A DNA stretch of 64,000 bases from Tangfeifania diversioriginum (GTDB taxonomy: Bacteria > Bacteroidota > Bacteroidia > Bacteroidales > Prolixibacteraceae), in assembly GCF_900141875.1 (NCBI RefSeq), contig NZ_FQZE01000014.1:57426-121425 (forward strand), given 5' to 3'. Below, piece after piece: positions 34,306-41,978 of the stretch; position 1 is the stretch's first letter, and every line of letters starts with the position of its first letter. The notes under the pieces are model-generated. The model saw only the letters and a list, made by a program, of their open reading frames with translations, did no database searches and had not been told where the DNA came from. The translations under genes and the position numbers were made by a program.

Positions 34306-34996
34306 ACCGGGAAAACTAATATTGGTTCCTACGCCCATTGGTAATCTCGATGACATTACCCTGCGCGCCATTGCCGTGTTAAAAGAAGCCGACCTGATTT
34401 TGGCTGAAGACACACGGACTTCTTCCAAATTGTTGAACCATTTGGGAATTGAAAAAAAAGCAACTTCCCACCATAAATTTAATGAGCACAAAATTGCCGG
34501 TTCAATTGTAACTAAAATTGCTGAAGGAAAAACAGTTGCACTGATTTCGGATGCAGGAACGCCGGCTATTTCCGACCCCGGGTTTTTGCTTGTTCGCGAG
34601 TGTGTGAAAAATGAAATTGAAGTGGAGTGCCTTCCGGGAGCAACAGCGCTTATACCGGCACTTGCTGTTTCTGCACTTCCCACCGACAGGTTCGTGTTCG
34701 AGGGGTTTTTGCCACGTAAAAAAGGCCGGCAAAAACGCCTTCAGCAACTTACTGAAGAGGTGCGCACAATGGTGTTTTACGAATCCCCTTTCAGGCTGGT
34801 GAAAACATTAACTCACCTGGCTGAACATTTTGGGAGCGACCGAAATGCATGTGTTTGCCGCGAACTTTCAAAATTATTCGAAGAAGTTAAAAGAGGTTAC
34901 TTAACTGAACTCGCTGACTTTTATACCGAAAACCCACCGAAAGGAGAAGTTGTGATTGTTGTGGAAGGCCTGCCCAAAAAGGGGAAAAATGAGTAA
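34298..34996 (+). CDS. rsmI: 16S rRNA 2'-O-methyltransferase RsmI
   Basis: 232 residues; the tetrapyrrole-methylase-type fold begins LILVPTPIGNLDDITLRA, followed by DLILAEDTRTSSKLL and ISDAGTPAISDPGF, all diagnostic for RsmI, which methylates the ribose of C1402 in 16S rRNA with SAM. The protein is shorter than the E. coli enzyme (~286), lacking the C-terminal extension, as is normal in this phylum. Overlaps its neighbours by 8 bases on each side (hypothetical gene and YjjG-like gene). Confidence 0.95.
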   Translation: MVEPGKLILVPTPIGNLDDITLRAIAVLKEADLILAEDTRTSSKLLNHLGIEKKATSHHKFNEHKIAGSIVTKIAEGKTVALISDAGTPAISDPGFLLVRECVKNEIEVECLPGATALIPALAVSALPTDRFVFEGFLPRKKGRQKRLQQLTEEVRTMVFYESPFRLVKTLTHLAEHFGSDRNACVCRELSKLFEEVKRGYLTELADFYTENPPKGEVVIVVEGLPKKGKNE

Positions 34997-35714
34997 AAAA
35001 CGGTACACTCATATTTTTTTCGATCTCGACAATACACTATGGGATTTTCACACCAATTCATTTCATGCGCTTCATGCGGCATTTCAGAAATTTCCGAATC
35101 TAAATGAAAGTACAGGTTTCACTACCTTTTTTAATACCTACTCAAAATATAACCATGAGCTTTGGAATACATACCGAAATAAAAAGGTTGCAAAAAAAGA
35201 ACTTGTGCTTCAACGTTTTCAGAAAACATTCCATGAGTTGAATGTCAGTGGAGTTGATGCCGGTGAAATGAACTCGCTTTACCTGAGCGAAATGCCGAAA
35301 CAGAAAAAACTAATTGAAGGTGCGGTTGAACTGCTTGAATATTTAATGGTGAAAGGATATTCGTTATTGATTATAACAAATGGTTTTCGCGAAGTGCAGT
35401 TTAAAAAGCTTGAAATTACCGGGTTGGCAAAGTATTTTAACAAAGTGTTCATCTCAGAAGATATTCAGTCGCCCAAGCCACACCGGCAAATATTTGAATA
35501 TGCGGTGAAGTCGTCCAATGCACCGAAAAACAAAAGCTTGATGGTAGGTGACGATTGGGAAGTGGATATTAGAGGAGCCACTAATTTTGGAATTGACGCA
35601 GTTTTTTATAATGCGGACAAACAAAATGATGAACAAAAAATAAAATTCATTAAGCAGAACAGAAGTTTGGTATATTCTGTTAACAGCCTAAAAGATTTGA
35701 GGTCAATTATATAA
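34989..35714 (+). CDS. HAD phosphatase, YjjG-like nucleotidase
   Basis: 241 residues from the ATG at 34989, overlapping rsmI by 8 bases. HAD motif I is HIFFDLDNTLWD (nucleophile and acid/base Asp), motif II LLIITNGF, motif III Lys in SPKPHRQIF and motif IV MVGDDWEVDIRGA. The helical cap (~20-100) and the family pattern fit YjjG-type 5'-nucleotidases that clear non-canonical pyrimidine nucleotides. Other HAD substrates are possible. Last gene of the four-gene run. Confidence 0.88.
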   Translation: MSKKRYTHIFFDLDNTLWDFHTNSFHALHAAFQKFPNLNESTGFTTFFNTYSKYNHELWNTYRNKKVAKKELVLQRFQKTFHELNVSGVDAGEMNSLYLSEMPKQKKLIEGAVELLEYLMVKGYSLLIITNGFREVQFKKLEITGLAKYFNKVFISEDIQSPKPHRQIFEYAVKSSNAPKNKSLMVGDDWEVDIRGATNFGIDAVFYNADKQNDEQKIKFIKQNRSLVYSVNSLKDLRSII

Positions 35715-36077
35715 TCACTCCCAAATATTGTTTTCTCAATAACGCCTGTTAAAACCCATATTGCCAGTATCAGGTTAATATTTTGAAAAAAAAGTAAAAC
35801 ATTCGTTTTATAATCCAATTCTTTTTTTAAAATTTGTGATTAATGATTTTTAACATTTAGTTAATTCGGCTTACAAGTTTATTTTTTGGGGTATGAAAAA
35901 TATATAAATTGAAATCAGAAAACTGAGTTTGGGGGAATTTAGTTTTTTTTTGAAGGAAATACATTCTGTTTAATTGCTAATTTAAAACTGTTTTTATGAA
36001 AATAAATTTAAGCTTTCAAGCATATAACAAGGAGATTTTAGTCTGTCAAGTTAGGTTATGATAGTCAAAAGGAAGAT

Positions 36078-36156
36078 AGCCGGGAGGAAATCACTCTTCT
36101 TTTTCACGATTACCCTTCGTAGATTAGGTTATTAATCTCTCCTCCTGGCTTTTTCT
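36078..36156 (+). terminator. Terminator-like hairpin inside the SusC leader region
   Basis: AGCCGGGAGGA (36078-36088) pairs with TCCTCCTGGCT (36140-36150) at 10 of 11 positions, followed directly by TTTTCTTTTT. The 51-base loop is long, with a small inner stem. It lies 16 bases after the stop of the short leader frame. Confidence 0.55.
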
Positions 36157-36246
36157 TTTTAACTTTTTAGGGCGTTGTTCTTACACTTTTTGATTTTTAG
36201 GCAATCGTTAGTTGCATTTTTTTTGTAATTCGATTGTTTTTTTAAA

Positions 36247-36278
36247 TTTGCCCCTGTTTTTATGTTTTTTAACATTTA
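36247..36278 (+). promoter_or_regulatory. Possible SusC promoter
   Basis: TTTG (36247-36250), then 19 bases, then TAACATTTA, which is the TAnnTTTG box with one extra base. It would give a leader of about 120 bases for SusC, downstream of the terminator. Confidence 0.3.
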
Positions 36279-36407
36279 TTATTGATTTTTTGAAAATAGA
36301 GAATTACGAGTTGTTCACTTGCATTGGGGGATGCAAAGAACGCTTGAATCAGGAGAAAACATATTAAAATTTTATAGCTGTTTAATTAATAATTTAAAAC
36401 TATTTCT

Positions 36408-39400
36408 ATGAAAAAGATCACGTTTTTTTTCACGATTCTCCTTTTCATGGGAAGCCTGGCAGTAAATGCTCAAACGAGGGAAATAACCGGAACGGTTACC
36501 TCGGCTGAGGATGGAGAGCCAATTCCCGGAGTTTCGATCGTTGTTCAGGGGACAACATTGGGTACTGTTACCGATATTAATGGTAGTTACTCATTGCAAG
36601 TGCCCGAAGATGCACAAAACCTTGTCTTCTCATTTGTTGGTATGGCAAGGCAGGAAATTGCCATAAGTGGCAGAAGTACAATTAATGTGAGCATGCAACC
36701 TCAGGCCATTGGTGTTGATGAGGTGGTTGTAACTGCCCTGGGTACCAGCCGCGAGAAAAAATCACTGGGTTATGCCTCACAGGGTGTTAGTAGCGAAGAG
36801 ATTGTTGCTACCAACGACATCAACCCGATTTCTTCACTTTCCGGCAAAGTGGCCGGTCTGCAAATTCAGGGACAGAACTTTTCAGGTTCACAAAATATCC
36901 TGATTAGAGGGGCCAGCTCTTTTAGTCAGAATAACCAGCCATTATTTGTTGTGGATGGAGTGCCGGTGAGCAACGAAAACTTTAATACCACTTCAACACA
37001 AACAGGTGGTGGTGGTTACGATTATGGTTCGATGATTAATGACTTGAACTCTTATGATGTTGCAAGTATTGATGTTCTGAAAGGAAGTGCTGCATCAGCA
37101 CTTTACGGTAGCCGCGGGCAAAATGGTGTAATTATGATTACAACCAAGTCGGGCAATGCTGGCCAAAAATCCTTTTCAGTGGAGATAAATTCAGGTGTCA
37201 ACTTTGAGCAGGTTTCTATTCTTCCAAAACAACAAAATATGTATGGTGGAGGTTTTGGCGATTTCAATACGGCAACCATCGACGGACAAGAATACAATGT
37301 TGTTTATTATGCAATGGACGAAAGCTGGGGGCCAAAATATGAAGGACAGGAAGTGCTTCACTGGTGGGGCGCAGCTGACTATGAGAAAGGAATTACTTCT
37401 TCTCCGGTTACCGCTCCGTGGGTAGCTCCTGAAAACGGAGTTGAATCATTTTATGAAACTGGTGTAACCTACCAGAACTCGTTGAATGTGGTTGCAACAA
37501 GTGAATTGTCAGCATTGCGGGTTGGATACACCAATGCGAATATGACTGGTATTCATCCTAATTCGCAACAGGATAAACACAACTTCAATATTAATGGAGA
37601 ATCTTCACTCTTTGGTGGAGTAATTGAAGTAAATGCAAATTTAAATGTAGTTTATACCGAAACGTTGGGAAGGCCGCAGTTTGGATATGGCGACAATTCA
37701 CAATCGCAAAAATTCTTCCAGTGGGGACAGCGTCAGCTCGATTTTGAGAAATTGAAAGACTATGTCAACCCAGATGGTACACAACGTACCTGGAACAGGG
37801 TTTCCTGGAGTGATGGTACTCCTGTATATTCCGACAACCCATACTGGACAGCCTACAAGAATTACCAGGATGATGACAGGACACGCGTTTATGGTAAAGC
37901 TGGCATAAGGGCTAATATTACGGATTACTTAAGCGCAACGGGAAATTTCTATTACGACACCTATACATTTAATGTGCGAGAGAGAGTGGCAAAAGGTTCA
38001 CAAGCCATGTCATATTACGGTCAGTTTAACAGGCAGGCTTCAGAGGCCAACCTCGAAGGTAAACTGGAATTCAACAAGAATATTGATGATTTTAGTATTC
38101 TCGCCATGCTGGGTGCCAATTCACGTAAAAATGATTATGCACTATTTTATGGCGAAACAAATGGCGGCCTTGTAATTGACGGACTGTATAACCTTAATAA
38201 CTCGGCCAACTCACCACTATTAGGTGATACCAAACGCGAAATGCAGGTGAACAGCTGGTTCGGTTCTGCAAGTGTGGGATATCAGGATATGATTTATGTT
38301 GACGGTACGTACAGAAAAGATTATGACTCCACACTACCTACAGGAGCAAATAGCTATTCTTATTCTTCAGTGTCTGCCAGCTTTATCGCATCCGAATTGA
38401 TTGATGTTAATGGTGTTGACAACCTGAAAATTCGTGCCAACTACGGGGAAACAGGTAATGGTACAGGAGCTTACCAGGTTTTCAATGTGTATTCTATTGG
38501 CGACCCTTTCAATGGAAGTCCACAGTTCACCAATGATGACCGGTTAAGAAATCAGAACCTGAAACCGGAAAAAACAAGTGAGATTGAGTTTGGGCTCGAA
38601 GGTGCTTTCCTGAATAGCCGGGTTGGATTCGATGTAAGTTACTACAATAGAAATACAGAAAACCAGATAGTACCCATTGAAGTGAGTGCATCAAGTGGTT
38701 ATTCATCACGAGTGATTAACGCCGGTAAAATCAACAACAAAGGTATTGAATTATTGCTTTACGGCAGTCCGGTAAGAACAACCGATTTTTCATGGGACAT
38801 CACATTGAACTATGCAAAAAACCAAAACGAAGTGATGGACTTACCGGAAGATCTTGACAAAATTCAGCTGGCATCCGCACCTTTTGGTGGAGCATTGCTG
38901 AATGCTGTGGAAGGCGCTACATTTCAGGAACTGTTTGCCTATAATTTTATTTTCGACGACAATGGAAACAAAGTAGTTGGCGATGATGGAATGTATCTCA
39001 CTGGAGAACTTGAGTCAGTCGGATCTGTACTTCCTGATTACACTGCAGGTATTCGCAATGCATTCCGTTATAAAAATTTTGATGTAAGTGGTTTAATTGA
39101 TATTTCAAAAGGCGGTGTCTATTATTCACTTACCCACATGTGGGCTATGTATTCGGGTATGGCAGCAGGAACAGCCACTCCTACCTCTGATGGAAATACA
39201 ATTCGTGAAGATGGGATTGTGCTTGATGGTGTAACTGGAGATGTGAGCTACGATGACGAAGGAAATGCAGTAGTAACCAATACCAGCCCCAATGAAACCA
39301 GCCTTTCAGCTCTGGATTGGGGGGCATATCATTATCATGGTAATGGTACACCAAGTGCAACCAGTGTTTATGATGCTTCCTACATCAAACTTCGGGAAGT

Positions 39401-39611
39401 AACTCTTGGATATACGCTCACTCAACCTGTTGATTTCTTACAATCAGTACGCTTGTCGTTGTATGGTCGTAATCTCGCAGTTTGGGGGCTTGATAACAAA
39501 GGAATCGATCCGGAAACAATTGTTGGTGGTTCAGGAAACATTCAGGGCCTTGAAGGAGGAATAATTCCGGCAACAAGCTCTTTTGGATTTAACCTGAGAA
39601 TTAATTTTTAA
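36408..39611 (+). CDS. SusC/RagA-family TonB-linked outer membrane receptor
   Basis: 1067 residues. Signal peptide (~1-21, MKKITFFFTILLFMGSLAVNA), carboxypeptidase-like regulatory domain (~25-105, REITGTVTSAEDGEPIPGVS), plug (~115-235, with VDGVPVSNENF and DVLKGSAASALYGSRGQNG), then a 22-strand barrel ending in FGFNLRINF. The SusC box GYASQGVSSEEI is present. It imports ligands captured by the SusD-like partner downstream using TonB energy. No hydrolase, sensor or sigma gene accompanies the pair, so a glycan substrate cannot be assumed; peptides or other ligands are possible. Confidence 0.96.
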   Translation: MKKITFFFTILLFMGSLAVNAQTREITGTVTSAEDGEPIPGVSIVVQGTTLGTVTDINGSYSLQVPEDAQNLVFSFVGMARQEIAISGRSTINVSMQPQAIGVDEVVVTALGTSREKKSLGYASQGVSSEEIVATNDINPISSLSGKVAGLQIQGQNFSGSQNILIRGASSFSQNNQPLFVVDGVPVSNENFNTTSTQTGGGGYDYGSMINDLNSYDVASIDVLKGSAASALYGSRGQNGVIMITTKSGNAGQKSFSVEINSGVNFEQVSILPKQQNMYGGGFGDFNTATIDGQEYNVVYYAMDESWGPKYEGQEVLHWWGAADYEKGITSSPVTAPWVAPENGVESFYETGVTYQNSLNVVATSELSALRVGYTNANMTGIHPNSQQDKHNFNINGESSLFGGVIEVNANLNVVYTETLGRPQFGYGDNSQSQKFFQWGQRQLDFEKLKDYVNPDGTQRTWNRVSWSDGTPVYSDNPYWTAYKNYQDDDRTRVYGKAGIRANITDYLSATGNFYYDTYTFNVRERVAKGSQAMSYYGQFNRQASEANLEGKLEFNKNIDDFSILAMLGANSRKNDYALFYGETNGGLVIDGLYNLNNSANSPLLGDTKREMQVNSWFGSASVGYQDMIYVDGTYRKDYDSTLPTGANSYSYSSVSASFIASELIDVNGVDNLKIRANYGETGNGTGAYQVFNVYSIGDPFNGSPQFTNDDRLRNQNLKPEKTSEIEFGLEGAFLNSRVGFDVSYYNRNTENQIVPIEVSASSGYSSRVINAGKINNKGIELLLYGSPVRTTDFSWDITLNYAKNQNEVMDLPEDLDKIQLASAPFGGALLNAVEGATFQELFAYNFIFDDNGNKVVGDDGMYLTGELESVGSVLPDYTAGIRNAFRYKNFDVSGLIDISKGGVYYSLTHMWAMYSGMAAGTATPTSDGNTIREDGIVLDGVTGDVSYDDEGNAVVTNTSPNETSLSALDWGAYHYHGNGTPSATSVYDASYIKLREVTLGYTLTQPVDFLQSVRLSLYGRNLAVWGLDNKGIDPETIVGGSGNIQGLEGGIIPATSSFGFNLRINF

Positions 39612-39630
39612 TATTTAATACGAAGAAAAA

Positions 39631-41151
39631 ATGAAGACATTAAAATATTATATTACAGTATTTCTTGTAGGTGTCTTGCTGTTCTCGTGCGAAGTAGATT
39701 ACTTTAGCGACCCCAACAGCCCTGAAGTTGCACCTACTTACGGAATTATGAACCGTGTACAAAAACAGTTCATGAACGATACACGTGATGTTTGGTTCTC
39801 CGGTCGCCAAATGCTGCTTTGGGTACAGTACTGGAACCAGGTTAACTATACAGAAGAAGACCGTTTTCAATACCGCGAAACAGTTAACAAAGCAGCTTGG
39901 GATGACATTTATTATAACGCCCAGGACCTTATAGATATTATTCAGCTGAATACAGATGAGGAAACCAAAGGTGACATGGCGCAGTTTGGGCCCAACGAAA
40001 ACCAGATTTCTGCCGCACGTATTATGTTGGTTTTTGTCTATTTGCACGGACTCGAACTGTGGGGCGATATTCCTTACTACTCCTATGGCAGCGATAATGC
40101 ATCCTTTCAGGCTAACAGCCTTAAAACTGAAGGTGTTGATATGCCTGCTTATGCAACACAGGAGGATATTTATGCCGACATGCTGAACGAACTCGATCAG
40201 GCACAGCAGAATATCGATACTTCATCGAAAATGATTGACGGCGACAACTTTTTTGGTGGTGATGCCACCCAGTGGAAAAAGTTTGCCAACTCATTGCGGT
40301 TAAGGATAGCCAACAGGATTAAAGACGTTTACCCGGCTGCCCAGGGACACATTGACGGAGCCATTTCAGCCGGAGTTATGGAGTCGAATGCCGATAACGC
40401 AGGCGTAACTTTCGAAGCAAATGCGGTGAACGGTGCTCCAATGTACCAGGGATTTGTTGTTGAAGCCCGTAAAGATTTTGCCCCGTCAGGCCAGTTTGTA
40501 GAACTGCTCCAGGGAAAACGCGGACCGTTTGGTTTGGAAGATCCACGTTTGGATATCTATGTTGACGATAATTCAAATGGCGACAAAGTAGGTGTGCCAT
40601 TAACACAATCAAACGATGTGGTGGCAGCTTTTGAATGGGAATCCCAGCCCGGTGCAGCGATTCTTGCTCCCGATTATACCGAATATTACATGGAATATGC
40701 AGAGGTTTGTTTCATTTTGAGTGAGGTGAATGACTGGGATCAGGATTGGTATGAAAAAGGAGTTAGGGCCTCAATGGAAAAATGGGGAGTTGCATCGGCT
40801 GATATCGATGCATATATTGACAACCTGCCTGCTGCAAGTGAAGAAAATGTTATGACACAGAAATACATTGCACTTTACATGCAACCAATGGAAGCATGGA
40901 GCGAGTACCGCCGTACAGGTTATCCAAATACTTTGGTGAGACCAAACGAACCTTACGATTATACATGGCCAACTGCTGACGGGGAAATGACTGAAACTTA
41001 TGAATTTATCCCTATTGGCGGGCTGACCGATTTACCGGGTCGTAACAAGTATCCGTTAAACGAAGGTAGTATTAATGAAGCTAACGTAAAAGCGGCTGCT
41101 TCTTCAATTGGAGGCGACAGCCAGGAAACCAAACTGTGGTGGGCTAACTAG
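39631..41151 (+). CDS. SusD/RagB-family outer membrane lipoprotein
   Basis: 506 residues. Lipoprotein signal peptide with lipobox LLFSC (Cys at about residue 20), so a surface lipoprotein. The body is helical with TPR-like segments; motifs QWKKFANSLRLRIANRI and the C-terminal GRNKYPLNE are typical of the SusD-like_2 group. It forms the lid on the SusC barrel and binds the ligand. It starts 19 bases after SusC; a strong terminator follows. Shorter than classic SusD (~550) but normal for this subgroup. Confidence 0.93.
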   Translation: MKTLKYYITVFLVGVLLFSCEVDYFSDPNSPEVAPTYGIMNRVQKQFMNDTRDVWFSGRQMLLWVQYWNQVNYTEEDRFQYRETVNKAAWDDIYYNAQDLIDIIQLNTDEETKGDMAQFGPNENQISAARIMLVFVYLHGLELWGDIPYYSYGSDNASFQANSLKTEGVDMPAYATQEDIYADMLNELDQAQQNIDTSSKMIDGDNFFGGDATQWKKFANSLRLRIANRIKDVYPAAQGHIDGAISAGVMESNADNAGVTFEANAVNGAPMYQGFVVEARKDFAPSGQFVELLQGKRGPFGLEDPRLDIYVDDNSNGDKVGVPLTQSNDVVAAFEWESQPGAAILAPDYTEYYMEYAEVCFILSEVNDWDQDWYEKGVRASMEKWGVASADIDAYIDNLPAASEENVMTQKYIALYMQPMEAWSEYRRTGYPNTLVRPNEPYDYTWPTADGEMTETYEFIPIGGLTDLPGRNKYPLNEGSINEANVKAAASSIGGDSQETKLWWAN

Positions 41152-41174
41152 CCGGGCACAGAAAAAATATTTAT

Positions 41175-41213
41175 AAAAAAGTCTTGGCATTACGTCAAGA
41201 CTTTTTTTATTTT
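41175..41213 (+). terminator. Terminator of the SusC-SusD operon
   Basis: Stem AAAAAAGTCTTG (41175-41186) with CAAGACTTTTTT (41196-41207), 12 bp, 9-nt loop, followed by TATTTTT. It separates SusC/D from the next envelope operon. Confidence 0.85.
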
Positions 41214-41243
41214 TACTGATTGTGAGTGGTAATTGAATGGTAA

Positions 41244-41966
41244 ATGTTTACACCTAAAGTTTTTACTTCATTCCTTGTTTTATGTTTTTTGCTCTGTTCT
41301 GCCTGGGCAAACTTTGCTTTATCGCAAAATACTTTTTCTGAATTGGAAGCTTCTGAGGTTTATTCCTCCGAACTTGATATTGTTAATGGCAAAAGGTGGT
41401 ATTTCGATAATAATTACAAAGGGCATCCATTTTTTTATGATGACGAGCTTTTTGAAGGGAACGTAACTTTCAACGGCGTGAATTTTTCACACTTAACATT
41501 AACATATGAGTTGTTAAGTAATGAATTGATCCTAATTAAAGAGGTTAACAACCAAATCAGAGAACTCATACTAAACGAAAATTTTGTGGAAAGTTTTGTG
41601 TTAATACATCCTGTTACTGCAATGCAATATTCTTTCGAACGAAAAAAACTTTCCGGAGTGGAAGGGAAAAAGTATTATCAGGTAGTTTACCCGGGCGAAA
41701 CAACCTGTTATATTTACCACAAAAAGGTTATTAACAATAGGGTTACAGGTAATTATATGGGGGAATATTTGTATGAGCCGGTTATATACATAAAAAAGGG
41801 AGATGAATTTAAGGGATGCACCAATAAAAGAACTTTCCTTCGTTTGTTGGAAGATCAGAAAAAACAAATCCGAAAATATATGAGGAGAAACAACCTGAGC
41901 TTTCATGGCGAAAAAACTGGAGATATTGCCCGGGTTTTACAATATTACGACTCTTTAACGCCTTAA
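41244..41966 (+). CDS. Secreted hypothetical protein of the TonB/DUF4249 operon
   Basis: 240 residues with a signal peptide (~1-28, ending SAWANFALSQ). The body looks beta-rich with recurring Tyr/Phe (e.g. GKRWYFDNNYKGHPFFYDDE), and a basic helical C-terminus (KKQIRKYMRRNNLSFHGEK). No family was recognised. It lies 12 bases before the TonB receptor gene and heads the operon, so it probably serves that receptor in the periplasm or at the surface. Two cysteines (in TTCYIYH and KGCTNKR) could pair. Confidence 0.8.
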   Translation: MFTPKVFTSFLVLCFLLCSAWANFALSQNTFSELEASEVYSSELDIVNGKRWYFDNNYKGHPFFYDDELFEGNVTFNGVNFSHLTLTYELLSNELILIKEVNNQIRELILNENFVESFVLIHPVTAMQYSFERKKLSGVEGKKYYQVVYPGETTCYIYHKKVINNRVTGNYMGEYLYEPVIYIKKGDEFKGCTNKRTFLRLLEDQKKQIRKYMRRNNLSFHGEKTGDIARVLQYYDSLTP

Positions 41967-41978
41967 ACCAAAAGCTAA

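Larger units (their letters stand above)
35715..36407 (+). promoter_or_regulatory. Long leader region upstream of SusC with duplicated 5' leader
   Basis: About 690 bases without a normal gene. A 37-base leader segment that ends in the SusC ATG (from 36378) occurs a second time 412 bases upstream (from 35966), with 33 of 37 bases equal and the same 30-base distance to an ATG. The upstream ATG (35996) opens a frame of only 21 codons, MKINLSFQAYNKEILVCQVR plus Leu, stopping at 36061. A terminator follows. The region is either a decapitated SusC gene or an attenuator-type leader. Confidence 0.6.

Noticed and set aside
36408..41151. Polysaccharide utilisation locus
   Set aside because: SusC/SusD are present, but no glycoside hydrolase, lyase, SusE/F or hybrid sensor is nearby, so a glycan role is not supported.
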